Positions 6,922 through 16,149 of a stretch of 44,335 nt of DNA are shown here, one piece after another (the stretch's first letter is position 1; the number at the start of each line of letters is the position of its first letter). The notes beneath the pieces were generated by a model. The model was not told where the DNA came from, made no database searches, and saw nothing but the letters and a program-made list of their open reading frames with translations. The stretch covers positions 1 through 44,335 of the forward strand of contig NZ_JADPBQ010000022.1 in the NCBI RefSeq assembly GCF_015670405.1, read 5' to 3'. Made by a program: the position numbers and the translations under genes. The stretch comes from Clostridium sp. 1001271B_151109_B4 (GTDB lineage Bacteria > Bacillota > Clostridia > Clostridiales > Clostridiaceae).

Positions 6922-8877
6922 TTATTCTTCTACTATTTCACAATGCATATATTTCTCAGCCTCATCCCAAGGCACAATAAATCCTTGACCCTTAGAGCAA
7001 AATACTGAGTTTGAAGAATACTCTATATCTGCATTTTTATTATATCCTATTTTTCCCATAACCTCATCAGTATTATGACATATATCATATCCATCAAATA
7101 TTAAGCTTATATTACCTTTTCCCTTAGTGAAAGCAATAAGCTCCATGCCATAATCCATAAATGTTGCTACTGGTCCTCTTCCCGTTACCCTGACTTTATT
7201 TAAATTAGTTTCAGGTGCATTAAATTCACCACTTAATTTTTGTATATCTGATAAAACTCTTCCCATATAATCTAATTCTACATCTATTGTAAATCTATAA
7301 AATGGTTCTAATAATAAATTTTCAGCCTTTTCTAATCCTTGTCTTAACGCCCTATATGTTGCCTCTCTAAAATCTCCACCTTCTGTATGTTTATTATGGG
7401 CTCTTCCAGTTAAAAGTGTAACTTTAATATCTGTAATATCGGAACCTGTTAATAATCCATGATGATTTCTTTCAAAGATATGAGTTTTAATTAAATTTTG
7501 CTGTCCTGTTGTTAAGTCATCAGCATGACACTTATTTTCGAATATAATACCAGTCCCCCTTGGCTGGGCTTCAAGTTTTAAATGTACTTCTGCATAATGC
7601 TTTAATGGTTCAAAATGGCCATAACCTTTTACTATATTTCTTATAGTTTCTTTGTACATTATTTCACAAGGTCCAAAATCTACTTTTAAATTAAATCTTT
7701 CATTTACAATTTCTTTTAAAACTTCTAATTGTATCTTACCCATAATATGCACTTGAATTTCCTTATGTGTCTCATTCCACAACACATTTAATGCAGGGTC
7801 TTCAGCTTCTAATATTTTAAAATACTTTAAAACTTCTTTTTCATTATAAGATTCATCATATATAACTTTAGACATTAAAGTTGGAATCATATTAAACTTT
7901 ATATCATTATTAAAAATACCTATTCCATCTCCTGCATTTACTTCTGATAAACCTGTTACTGCAAAAATATCCCCTGCTTCAACTTCATTTACATTTATAA
8001 ACTTATTTCCATTATAAATTCTAATACTACTTATCTTTTCTTTTACATTTGTATTTTCTTTAGAAATTTCTATTTCATCCCTTACTTTTAGTTTGCCACT
8101 TAATGCTTTAATAAATGTAATTCTAGTTCCATTACTATCATAGCGTATTTTGTTTACTACACCTGAAAATTCATCACTTGAATCATAATTAGTAAATGTT
8201 AACTTATCTAATACATTTAAAAATTCATTTACTCCTTCATCTTGAAGAGCAGATCCACTAAAACATGGATATATTTTATTTTCTTTTATTAAATCCCTTA
8301 ATTTATTTACCCATAATTTTTTTTCATATTCATCATTTAAATATTTTTCTAAAAGAAGTTCATCTTTTTCAGCTATAAATTCTATTGTTTCTTCATCCAT
8401 ATCTTCTAAGTTTCTTATAAAGCAAACATCATTAGAAAGATTTTTATTTATTTCTTGTAATACTCTTTCTAATTCAGCACCAGTTCTATCTAATTTATTT
8501 ATAAAGAAAAGTGTAGGAACCTTATACTTGCTTAGCAAATTCCAAACTGTTTCAGTATGCCCTTGTACCCCTTCAACTGCACTTACTATAATAATTGCAT
8601 AATCCATTATTCTTATAGCTCTTTCCATTTCACAAGAAAAATCTATATGTCCTGGTGTATCTATTAAATAATATGTTGAGTCAGCTATCTCAAAGACTGC
8701 TTGATCTGAAAATACTGTAATCCCTCTCTTTTTTTCTATATCATGACTATCTAAAAAAGAATTTTTATGATCTACTCTTCCTCTTGTTTTTATACTTTTT
8801 GTATGATAAAGAACTTGCTCTGAAAATGTAGTTTTTCCAGCATCTACATGAGCTAGTACTCCTATTGTTTTCCTCAT
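6922..8877 (-). CDS. Translation-factor GTPase of the EF-G/Tet ribosomal-protection type
   Basis: This 651-residue protein has all classical GTPase motifs: AHVDAGKTT (9-17), RGIT (51-54), DTPGH (73-77), NKLD (127-130) and SGSA near 208, followed by EF-G domains II-V (TGRGPVATFM lies in the domain IV region). Length and the IGVLAHVDAGKTT start match the Tet(M)/Tet(O) family, yet switch regions (DFSCEMERAIRIMD) and the C-terminal tail look more like chromosomal EF-G paralogs often annotated as tetracycline resistance. It should act on ribosomes in the cytoplasm; whether it protects against tetracycline is unproven. It is the first gene of a pair with nudC. Confidence 0.8.
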   Translation of the reverse strand: MRKTIGVLAHVDAGKTTFSEQVLYHTKSIKTRGRVDHKNSFLDSHDIEKKRGITVFSDQAVFEIADSTYYLIDTPGHIDFSCEMERAIRIMDYAIIIVSAVEGVQGHTETVWNLLSKYKVPTLFFINKLDRTGAELERVLQEINKNLSNDVCFIRNLEDMDEETIEFIAEKDELLLEKYLNDEYEKKLWVNKLRDLIKENKIYPCFSGSALQDEGVNEFLNVLDKLTFTNYDSSDEFSGVVNKIRYDSNGTRITFIKALSGKLKVRDEIEISKENTNVKEKISSIRIYNGNKFINVNEVEAGDIFAVTGLSEVNAGDGIGIFNNDIKFNMIPTLMSKVIYDESYNEKEVLKYFKILEAEDPALNVLWNETHKEIQVHIMGKIQLEVLKEIVNERFNLKVDFGPCEIMYKETIRNIVKGYGHFEPLKHYAEVHLKLEAQPRGTGIIFENKCHADDLTTGQQNLIKTHIFERNHHGLLTGSDITDIKVTLLTGRAHNKHTEGGDFREATYRALRQGLEKAENLLLEPFYRFTIDVELDYMGRVLSDIQKLSGEFNAPETNLNKVRVTGRGPVATFMDYGMELIAFTKGKGNISLIFDGYDICHNTDEVMGKIGYNKNADIEYSSNSVFCSKGQGFIVPWDEAEKYMHCEIVEE

Positions 8878-8972
8878 ATAATCTCCTTTGCTAATTATGT
8901 GAAAATTTATATTTATAATTATATCATCTTAAGTATTTTTTGCTATTTTAAATGTATTTTAATTATAAAAAA

Positions 8973-9008
8973 GCACATTAAAAGCAATTTTAATTACCTC
9001 TAATGTGC
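8973..9008 (-). terminator. Terminator downstream of the phospholipase C-like gene
   Basis: An 8-bp perfect stem (8973-8980 and 9001-9008) with a 20-base loop is followed on the minus strand by six T residues, 14 bases past the stop at 9022. Confidence 0.65.
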
Positions 9009-9021
9009 ATAATTCACCTTA

Positions 9022-9588
9022 TTAAATATATGATTCTGATATCTTTACAAAATATTTTTGTGTTAAATATAACAACTGACAAGTGGTTTTAATTGTAAAA
9101 TAAACATCATTCAAACAATCTTCTTCTAAATCAAGATATTCTTTTCTATTAATTTTTAATTCATCTAAATAATCTCTTGATTCGTTAATATTATTTAATA
9201 TTTTATTAAAATTTTCATCATTTTCCTTTAATGCTTTTTTTAATGTTCTGTGCAATAATAATTCATATACGAAATGATCTTTCATATCCTTTCCGTAATA
9301 TTCTTCTAAATGATATTTACAAAAGCAATCTGCTATATAGTGAGCAATTCTACCTACAATAAAAGATACTTCATTAATATCAAGGTCATTATTTTCAATG
9401 TATTTTTTATATTCAAGCATCTTGTCTTTTGAAACACTATATGTGTGTTTAATCTTATTTTTTCTTTTGTGTAGGTCTGGTTCTATACATCCAAGTAAGA
9501 ATCTCTTTTTATCTAAATTTAAATTATATTTTTCGTTACAAATTTTATAACAATATGAGCCAATGGCTAAATGTGTGTTTATTAACAT
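9022..9588 (-). CDS. Zinc-dependent phospholipase C-like protein
   Basis: A 188-residue protein with the histidine/aspartate spacing of the zinc-dependent phospholipase C fold: THLAIG near residue 5, EPD around 36, KHTYS near 48, GRIAHYIADCFCKYH near 80-95, and a later histidine in LLLHRTLK. These supply the usual His/Asp zinc ligands. There is no signal peptide, unlike the secreted alpha-toxins, and the C2-like membrane-binding domain is absent, so it is probably an intracellular relative of unknown substrate. GGGGGAGAA precedes the start. Monocistronic, with its own terminator. Confidence 0.72.
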   Translation of the reverse strand: MLINTHLAIGSYCYKICNEKYNLNLDKKRFLLGCIEPDLHKRKNKIKHTYSVSKDKMLEYKKYIENNDLDINEVSFIVGRIAHYIADCFCKYHLEEYYGKDMKDHFVYELLLHRTLKKALKENDENFNKILNNINESRDYLDELKINRKEYLDLEEDCLNDVYFTIKTTCQLLYLTQKYFVKISESYI

Positions 9589-9847
9589 AAGAGTTCTCCC
9601 CCTATCAGGAATTAATATTATATATAATCCCGATAATATTATTATACATCATAAATCCAAATTGTGATTGTAAATTTTTTGTTTTTATTCTGGCTGCCAT
9701 GTAATATTTTATAAGTCTCAACCAATATTATCTATGTAAATAAATATTACATTTAAATATTTATGATTAATTTCTTAACATATGACTATTTTATTTTGCA
9801 CATAATAAATAAAAATTATTAATTACCTTAATTATTGGAGGCTAATT

Positions 9848-10810
9848 ATGAAAATTAGATTAGGATATGTTGCAATTTCAAAGAAATTAGGAAAAAAGGT
9901 TACTTCTTCTAGTACCGTAACATTTTCAAATTATAACAAAATTATTCTTCCATCAAAAAAATTAGAAAAATTACAAACCGTTGCTGCATCAAACTTACAT
10001 GATTTAGAAAAAATAATAAAATATAATATTGAAAACAACATTCACTTTTATAGAATTACATCAGCACTAATCCCATTAGTAACTCATCCTGAAGTTGGAT
10101 ATTGGGGCCATAGAGAATTTTTAAAGCAGGATTTTGAATATGTAGGAAAGCTTATAAATGAATCTAATATGAGGATCGATACACATCCTGATGAATTTAA
10201 TGTAATAAATAGTATTAATCCCAAAGTAGTGGAAAATACTAAAATAAACTTGCTTCGTCAAGCAGAATGGTTTGAAGATTTTAAATATGATCTCGGTAAA
10301 ATGGTAATGCATATTGGAGGGGCAACAAATGGAAAAGAAGCAGGTTTAGAACGTTTTATTACTAATTTTGCTACCTTCCCCAAAGAAGTTAAATCAAAGA
10401 TAATTATTGAAAATGACGATAAAACATATACAGCACGCGAAACCTTAAATTTGTGTAATGAATTAAATTTACCTATGGTTTTAGATATTCATCATCATAA
10501 TTGTAATAATGATAATGATAATATATATGACTTAATTCCTAAAATATTTGCTACTTGGAAAAATGAAAAGCTTCCCCCTAAACTTCACTTTTCTTCTCCT
10601 AAAAATGGAGAAAATGATAGAAAACATGCTGATTATATTAATCCTAATGATTTTATTAATTTTCTAGAAAATATAAAGGAATTTAATACTGATATTGATA
10701 TTATGCTTGAATGTAAAGAAAAAGATTTAGCGCTTTTTAAACTTGCCAGTGATATAAAGGATTTAAAACCTGAATACAAATGGGTCGATGAAAGTACTTT
10801 TCTTGTATAA
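9848..10810 (+). CDS. uvsE: UV DNA damage endonuclease UvsE (UvdE)
   Basis: A 320-residue TIM-barrel endonuclease that nicks DNA 5' to UV photoproducts and starts alternative excision repair. N-terminal RLGYVAIS, the YRITSALIPL strand, and the metal-site motifs DTHPDEF, MHIGG, ENDDKTYTA and LDIHHHN are characteristic. Length fits the family (about 300-320). The start has GGAGG with suitable spacing. It is transcribed alone and ends before a 12-bp hairpin at 10838-10875. Confidence 0.95.
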   Translation: MKIRLGYVAISKKLGKKVTSSSTVTFSNYNKIILPSKKLEKLQTVAASNLHDLEKIIKYNIENNIHFYRITSALIPLVTHPEVGYWGHREFLKQDFEYVGKLINESNMRIDTHPDEFNVINSINPKVVENTKINLLRQAEWFEDFKYDLGKMVMHIGGATNGKEAGLERFITNFATFPKEVKSKIIIENDDKTYTARETLNLCNELNLPMVLDIHHHNCNNDNDNIYDLIPKIFATWKNEKLPPKLHFSSPKNGENDRKHADYINPNDFINFLENIKEFNTDIDIMLECKEKDLALFKLASDIKDLKPEYKWVDESTFLV

Positions 10811-10837
10811 ATATATGAAAAATGGTATATAATAAAA

Positions 10838-10875
10838 TATGGTGTAAAACATACTGCAATATATTTTACACCATA
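10838..10875. terminator. Terminator of uvsE
   Basis: Perfect 12-bp inverted repeat (10838-10849 and 10864-10875) with a 14-base loop, 28 bases past the uvsE stop. Confidence 0.6.
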
Positions 10876-10933
10876 CAACTTTAGTTAATTCGACATATAG
10901 CATTTAAAAATTTAGTAGCAACCCCTTAATGGA

Positions 10934-11415
10934 TTAGCTACTATTTCTTATTTTTAGGACAAACCTTATATTATATAAAAGCTCTCCTTTATTTTTCCGA
11001 GCAAGTTCACTACATAAATATAATCCTAATCCCGAACTACTTACTTCTTTTGATAAGTCTTCAAAAGTGTTATATTTAATAAAAGGTTCTAATAGCTTTT
11101 CTCTTATATTTTCCGGGAAATTAGTACATTCATTACTTATTGTAAAAACTATATTTTTTCATCCTTATATAAATCAATATTTATAGTTTCCCCAATACTG
11201 TATTTTAAAGCGTTATCAATTAAGTTTACAGCAATAGATTCAATATCTTCTAGTACTGAATTATATTGATATTTCTTGACTGGAGTTTCTACTCCATCAA
11301 ATGATTTAACTCCCTAAACACTCTTTATCTTATCCTCTAATACAACACTTTCTTTACCCCCTATCATACTTAAATATAAAACCGCTACTAATATTATATT
11401 TATTGATTTTTTCAT
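10934..11415 (-). pseudogene. Decayed sensor histidine kinase
   Basis: Reading from an ATG at 11415, an N-terminal hydrophobic stretch (MKKSINIILVAVLYLSMIGG) is followed within 35 codons by a TAG, then directly by the ATPase half of a histidine kinase: the N-box DIESIAVNLIDNALKYS, a frameshift after NIDLYKDEK, then TISNECTNFPENI and the G-box SSGLGLYLCSELARKNKG, ending at a stop at 10934. The sensor, linker and phosphoacceptor His region are missing. At least one nonsense codon, one frameshift and a large internal deletion show a dead gene. No response regulator lies next to it. Confidence 0.85.
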
Positions 11416-11498
11416 AAAACAAAACCTAATATATTATTCAATTATATAATACATAGGAATTTTTACATAGTAATACTTAATTGTTACAAAGTTCTTAA

Positions 11499-12890
11499 CT
11501 ATTTTTCTAATGCTTTTTCTACCTCATCATAATATCTTAATGTTTCATCATTGCTCTTACTATTAAAGAAAATATATCTACCATCTTTTAACTTAATGCT
11601 AATACAATTAGGATTTTCAAAGTAAAGATATAATTTACACTTTCCATAACCATCTATACTAAAATTACCAAGATTATATGTTGATGCCCCTACCCCATTT
11701 GTTCTTATTCCTGAAGGTAGCTTATCTATCATTGTTACCTCTTCAATATCATCAACACTAACCTCTATTCCATAAGTTGGTGCCTTTATTTTTACAACAT
11801 TATCACTTACATTTAAAGTAAAAGTAGCATGGTCCATTACAACTAAATTTCCTACTATACCTACTATAAGTATTCCAGCAAATATTAAACTTCCATAATA
11901 AATTCGTCTTCCCTTTTTAGTACCTAAATTATAAGTTATCCCATAGCCTGTCCTATCTTCAACCGTTACACTTCTATCATTAGGATTATTATATACACCT
12001 TTGCTCCAAAACTCATCATTATCAGTATAAATAGGATTTGTACAAGTATTTATTATTTTTCCTTGTTCTTCTTTTATTTTATTATTTATATAAAATATGC
12101 CAAAAAGAATAATGCTTGAAGGTATTATTACTGATAAAAGAAATAATATCATACTATTGTTATTATTTAAGAAAAGTGAAAACATAAATAACATACCAAT
12201 ACTTTGGATTGTAGCAGCTATTATAGTTCCCATCGTCCATGTTCTTTTAAATACTGTATTATATGCTATATTAGCATTTGTATCTTCACTTATAACTTCT
12301 GTTTTCCCCTTAGAATATATTTTGTACATAACTAAGAAAATTATATTACCTATTAATGCATTACTAGCTGCAATTCCAAGTGAAACTCCATACTCTTTTA
12401 TATTATTAAACACAATTATTATTGGAAATAATGAGATTATAAAACTTGGAATAAACCAAAGAACAGATACTGGCATTTTATCTTTTAAACGAGTAACTTC
12501 CGTGTCTATAGTTACTAATCTTTTACTTGGTAATAACCAATTATTTTCTCGTTTTAAATCCATTAACCTTTTATTATATTTAATAAATAAACTTCTAGTA
12601 AAAATATATACTCCAATTAACCATAAAAAAAAGTATAATATTTGATTTGAATTATACTTAAAGAAAAAAGATGGACTAAATAAAATAGCTGCAATAATAA
12701 AACCTATTATATTTACTTTCTTAAACTCTTTTACTATATCTAATACTTTTTCATTTTTAAGTTCTAAAAATGGAATAGTTACTCCAATTAAAATATTTTT
12801 ATCTCCCTTGATCATATATTTACAATTAAAATACATTGATAACAAAACAACTACAGGTATACTCGCCCAAATAACATTAAAAATCCCCAT
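11499..12890 (-). CDS. Membrane protein with DUF5808-type segment
   Basis: A 463-residue integral membrane protein. About seven to nine hydrophobic segments occupy residues 5-270; then comes FWSKGVYNNPNDRSVTVEDRTG, the tryptophan/NPND pattern of DUF5808, another membrane segment near 330, and a C-terminal PH-like soluble region. Function of the family is unknown. The start ATG sits two bases after the stop of the GntR regulator, with GAGGGG inside that regulator's last codons, so translation is coupled. Such regulator/membrane-protein pairs are common in Firmicutes, suggesting the protein is the regulator's main target. Confidence 0.8.
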   Translation of the reverse strand: MGIFNVIWASIPVVVLLSMYFNCKYMIKGDKNILIGVTIPFLELKNEKVLDIVKEFKKVNIIGFIIAAILFSPSFFFKYNSNQILYFFLWLIGVYIFTRSLFIKYNKRLMDLKRENNWLLPSKRLVTIDTEVTRLKDKMPVSVLWFIPSFIISLFPIIIVFNNIKEYGVSLGIAASNALIGNIIFLVMYKIYSKGKTEVISEDTNANIAYNTVFKRTWTMGTIIAATIQSIGMLFMFSLFLNNNNSMILFLLSVIIPSSIILFGIFYINNKIKEEQGKIINTCTNPIYTDNDEFWSKGVYNNPNDRSVTVEDRTGYGITYNLGTKKGRRIYYGSLIFAGILIVGIVGNLVVMDHATFTLNVSDNVVKIKAPTYGIEVSVDDIEEVTMIDKLPSGIRTNGVGASTYNLGNFSIDGYGKCKLYLYFENPNCISIKLKDGRYIFFNSKSNDETLRYYDEVEKALEK

Positions 12891-12892
12891 CT

Positions 12893-13291
12893 TTACCCCT
12901 CATTCCATACGATATTTAAGCCATTCATATTTTTGTAAATATCTTCACACATTTTCATAAATTCTTTATATTCAATTCCCTTTATACCTGATTCAGCAAT
13001 TATAAGTTCTAGTTCCTCTTCTAACTTTTCCTTAAATTCTTTGCTTACATCTAATGATGGACTAACCTTAGCTCCATGACGTCTATCTATCTCTATATAT
13101 CCTTCATTTTTTAATATTGTATATGCCTTATTAACAGTCATATTATTAACACCTATATCTTCCGCCATTTGCCTAACGGTTGGTAGACCTTCACCTTTTT
13201 TTAATTCTCCTCTTCCAATTCCCAGTACAATTTCATTTCTTAATTGTACATAAATAGGAATATTGCTAGTCATATCTAATTTAATAATCAT
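12893..13291 (-). CDS. GntR-family (YtrA/YhcF-type) transcriptional regulator
   Basis: A 132-residue regulator with an N-terminal winged helix-turn-helix (IPIYVQLRNEI..., GEGLPTVRQMAEDIGVNNMTVNKAYTIL, GYIEIDRRHGAKV) and a short helical tail, the size of the YtrA subfamily, which has no large effector domain. A perfect 18-bp dyad just upstream (13303-13345) is the likely binding site, giving autoregulation of this gene and the membrane protein. YtrA-type regulators often respond to cell-envelope stress; that is family knowledge, not seen here. Confidence 0.9.
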   Translation of the reverse strand: MIIKLDMTSNIPIYVQLRNEIVLGIGRGELKKGEGLPTVRQMAEDIGVNNMTVNKAYTILKNEGYIEIDRRHGAKVSPSLDVSKEFKEKLEEELELIIAESGIKGIEYKEFMKMCEDIYKNMNGLNIVWNEG

Positions 13292-13302
13292 AATTTTTCC
13301 TC

Positions 13303-13345
13303 TTTGTATAGTTTGTATTATTAATTGTAATACAAACTATACAAA
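13303..13345. promoter_or_regulatory. Operator-like perfect inverted repeat upstream of gntR
   Basis: TTTGTATAGTTTGTATTA (13303-13320) is repeated exactly as its reverse complement at 13328-13345, with a 7-base spacer. It sits 12 bases before the gntR start. TGTATAG..CTATACA sub-sites fit the GntR/YtrA style of operator. Absence of a T-run argues against a terminator. Confidence 0.7.
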
Positions 13346-13452
13346 TAAACAATATTAAATTAAAAAAATTTATCTGATGACTAACTGTTATAACACTCGC
13401 TCTAACAATGGGCACCCCCATATATAACATATTCTTAGCTTCTAAATAAAAA

Positions 13453-13493
13453 AAGCAACATTAATTAAGTTATAAAACAAATTAATGTTGCTT
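13453..13493 (-). terminator. Terminator of the 45-residue Cys peptide gene
   Basis: Perfect 14-bp stem (13453-13466 and 13480-13493), 13-base loop, followed on the minus strand by a long T-run, six bases past the stop of the small gene. Confidence 0.8.
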
Positions 13494-13498
13494 AAAAA

Positions 13499-13636
13499 TT
13501 ATTTTTTTAATACTAATCCTTTACTTCTGATACATGTACACTCTCTTGCTTCTTCAGTATGTAAACATTGATACTTTATTTTTTTAGGAGCCTCTATCTC
13601 AACTTGTTTTTTTTCTTTTAAATCCTTTTTATTCAT
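13499..13636 (-). CDS. 45-residue Cys-containing small protein
   Basis: Not recognised. The peptide starts MNKKDLKEKKQVEIEAPKKI and continues with KYQCLHTEEARECTC, giving Cys24, His26, Cys33 and Cys35, then a basic end LVLKK. The C-x-H and C-x-C spacing could bind a metal. Support that it is a gene: ATG with AAAAGGAGAAG directly upstream, and a strong terminator six bases past the stop. There is no signal sequence. Between it and the divergent permease lie 209 bases of AT-rich DNA with no further gene seen. Confidence 0.65.
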   Translation of the reverse strand: MNKKDLKEKKQVEIEAPKKIKYQCLHTEEARECTCIRSKGLVLKK

Positions 13637-13845
13637 TTCTCTTCTCCTTTTCTCTATAATTCAAATTCTAAATTTTAATTTAGGTAATTGAACTTACCCT
13701 ACGAATAAATGTAAGTAGCGAGTTTTCTTTATATAAATAATTATTTACTAATTTATTTTTTATTATATAATAATTACTATCTATTAATATTTATTATATA
13801 ATACTTCTTTTAATAAGTACATATAATATAATTAGCAAAAAACAA

Positions 13846-15222
13846 ATGATAAGTTTAATTGGTTTAATAGTTTCATTATCTCTAATTATGTATTTAGCAT
13901 ATAAGGGATATTCAACAATTATAACTGCTCCCATTATAGGGTTATTAACTATTTTAATTTCTATTGGTCTTAATGGTCATTTAATGGCTAATTATACTGA
14001 AGTTTATATGAGTGGATTTGCTGGATTTGTAAAAAGCTATTTTCCACTATTTTTAACAGGTGCAATTTTTGCAAAGTTAATGGATGAAGCTGGATATGGT
14101 AGATCTATTGCAGCATTTATAACAAGTAAATTGGGTAAAGATAAAGCAATCCTTGCAATTGTTTTATCTGGTGCTTTTTTAACTTATGGCGGAGTATCTC
14201 TTTTTGTTGTTGCATTTATTTTATATCCTCTAGCAAATATTTTATTTAAGGAAGCTGATATTCCTAAAAGGCTTATACCAGGAACCATAGCACTAGGGGC
14301 ATTCACCTTTACAATGACTGCTATGCCTGGTTCACCTGAAATACAAAATGTAATTCCTATGAGTTATTTTGGAACAGATACTTTTGCAGCACCTCTCCTT
14401 GGAATAATAGCAAGTATAATAATGTTTACTTTAGGTATGCTATGGCTTACAAGAAGAGTTAAAAAAGCAAAAATCAACGGTGAAGGATATGGTAATTATA
14501 CTGATACTCACAAAATTGATTCAAATGAAAACTTACCTAATATTATTTTATCAACACTTCCCATATTAATTATATTCATAACTAATTTTACTTTATCTAA
14601 ATTTTATTTTCCTAATACTGATGGAAGTTATTTAGATAAATATGGTGTTACTTTAGATAAGGTATGTGGTACATGGAGTGTAATAATTTCAATTGTTATA
14701 GCAATTATATATATCATTTTACTTAATTTTAAGAAATTTAAAAATTTAAATACTTCTCTTAATGAAGGAGTAAAGAATTCATTTTTACCGTTACTTAACT
14801 CAAGTGCAATAGTTGGATACGGCAGTATAATAAAAGCATTACCAATTTTCACAACAATTCAAACTAGTATAATGAATATTTCTTCTAATCCAATTATTTC
14901 TGAAGCAATATCAGTAAATGTAATTTGTGGACTTACTGCTTCTGCTTCTGGTGGATTAGGTATAAGTTTATCTGCTCTTGCACCAACATTTATAGAAATG
15001 AGTCAAAATTTATCAATTTCCCCGGAAATATTACACAGAATAGCATCTTTATCTTCTGGAGGGTTAGATACTCTACCTCATAATGGTGCTGTTATAACCA
15101 CACTTGCAATTTGTGGCTTAACACATAAGCAAAGTTATAAGGATATATTTGTTACTTCAGTTGTCATTCCAATATTAACAACTGTAATAATAGTTATATT
15201 AGTATTTCTAATATTTATATAG
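13846..15222 (+). CDS. GntP-family organic-acid/gluconate:H+ symporter
   Basis: A 458-residue membrane protein with about 12 hydrophobic segments. The conserved GntP features are present: N-terminal AYKGYSTIITAP, a FLTGAIFAKLMDEAG segment, GGVSLFVVAF, AMPGSPEIQN, and the C-terminal SGGLDTLPHNGAVITTL. The substrate is probably a small carboxylate such as gluconate, but GntP homologues vary and no catabolic gene is adjacent. The ATG at 13846 lacks a visible ribosome binding site; no better in-frame start exists upstream, and the family N-terminus supports it. The stop lies inside an 18-bp terminator stem. Confidence 0.85.
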   Translation: MISLIGLIVSLSLIMYLAYKGYSTIITAPIIGLLTILISIGLNGHLMANYTEVYMSGFAGFVKSYFPLFLTGAIFAKLMDEAGYGRSIAAFITSKLGKDKAILAIVLSGAFLTYGGVSLFVVAFILYPLANILFKEADIPKRLIPGTIALGAFTFTMTAMPGSPEIQNVIPMSYFGTDTFAAPLLGIIASIIMFTLGMLWLTRRVKKAKINGEGYGNYTDTHKIDSNENLPNIILSTLPILIIFITNFTLSKFYFPNTDGSYLDKYGVTLDKVCGTWSVIISIVIAIIYIILLNFKKFKNLNTSLNEGVKNSFLPLLNSSAIVGYGSIIKALPIFTTIQTSIMNISSNPIISEAISVNVICGLTASASGGLGISLSALAPTFIEMSQNLSISPEILHRIASLSSGGLDTLPHNGAVITTLAICGLTHKQSYKDIFVTSVVIPILTTVIIVILVFLIFI

Positions 15223-15262
15223 TATAAAAGAACTCAAGAATACTCTTGAGTTCTTTTATACT
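15221..15262. terminator. Bidirectional terminator between convergent transporter genes
   Basis: Perfect 18-bp inverted repeat (15221-15238 and 15245-15262) with a 6-base loop. It overlaps the stop codon of the GntP-type permease and lies 12 bases past the stop of the convergent ABC permease. Confidence 0.85.
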
Positions 15263-15273
15263 AATGATATTTT

Positions 15274-16149
15274 TTATCCCTTAACAGCTCCTGCTGCAAT
15301 ACCTTCAATTATGTGTTTTTGACATGTTAAGTAGAAAATTATAATTGGTATAATTGCAAGTACTAGTATAGCCATCATTGCTCCCATATCAACAGCACCA
15401 TAACCACCACGTAAATATTGTACTGCTATTGGAATAGTCTTATATTCTGTTCCTAACAATAAATATGGCAATAAGTAGTCATTCCATATCCACATTACAT
15501 TTAATATAGCTATTGTAATTGCGATAGGTTTTAATAGTGGTAAAACAATTAAAAAGAATGTTTTTACCGGCGAGCATCCATCAATCATTGCGGCTTCTTC
15601 TATATCTATTGGAATTGATTTAACAAATCCACTGAACATAAAGACGGATAACCCTGATCCAAATCCTAAATATATTATTATTATACCAAGAGGATTATCT
15701 AAGCTTAACATATTTGCTACTTTACTCATTGGAAACATAACCATTTGGAAAGGCACTATCATAGATAATACAAATAAATAATATAAACAACTTGTAAATT
15801 TTGATTTTACTCTTGTAATATACCAAGCTGTCATTGATGTAAATAATATAATTACAACTGTTGATCCAACAGTTATAAATAAAGAATATCCAAAAGCTGA
15901 AATAAAGCCAGTCTTATCTATACCATTAACATAGTTCGCAAGCCCTGAAAAAGTTGTTGAATTTGGTAAAGCAAATGGCGATCTACTAATATATAATTTA
16001 CCCTTAAATGAATTATATAAAACTATGAAGATCGGTGCTAAAAATACAATAGAGAATATAATTAATATTAAATATAAAAGTACATTGTTCTTTTTCTTAG
16101 GTTCATACTTTAAATTAAGTTTTGTATCATTTTTTAATTTAGCTTCCAT
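15274..16149 (-). CDS. Carbohydrate ABC transporter permease (MalG type)
   Basis: A 291-residue inner-membrane permease with six predicted membrane segments and the EAA loop that contacts the ATPase (DIEEAAMIDGCSPVKTFFLIVLPLLKP, roughly residues 180-205). Its C-terminus GIAAGAVKG is typical of MalG-like subunits of the CUT1 family. Its ATG overlaps the stop of the partner permease by one base. It is the last gene of the importer and ends at the bidirectional terminator. No sugar can be assigned from sequence. Confidence 0.9.
   Translation of the reverse strand: MEAKLKNDTKLNLKYEPKKKNNVLLYLILIIFSIVFLAPIFIVLYNSFKGKLYISRSPFALPNSTTFSGLANYVNGIDKTGFISAFGYSLFITVGSTVVIILFTSMTAWYITRVKSKFTSCLYYLFVLSMIVPFQMVMFPMSKVANMLSLDNPLGIIIIYLGFGSGLSVFMFSGFVKSIPIDIEEAAMIDGCSPVKTFFLIVLPLLKPIAITIAILNVMWIWNDYLLPYLLLGTEYKTIPIAVQYLRGGYGAVDMGAMMAILVLAIIPIIIFYLTCQKHIIEGIAAGAVKG

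Noticed and set aside
6922..8877. Calling the GTPase a proven tetracycline-resistance gene
   Set aside because: Family resemblance is real, but its switch regions and tail differ from Tet(M)/Tet(O), it lies in a chromosomal pair with nudC, and no mobile element flanks it.
12097..12645. Plus-strand 182-codon hydrophobic frame
   Set aside because: It is antisense to the multi-segment DUF5808 membrane protein. Antisense of membrane genes often looks hydrophobic; no ribosome binding site precedes it.
13303..13345. Reading the 18-bp dyad as a terminator
   Set aside because: It lies 12 bases before a start codon and lacks a T-run; operator is the better reading.
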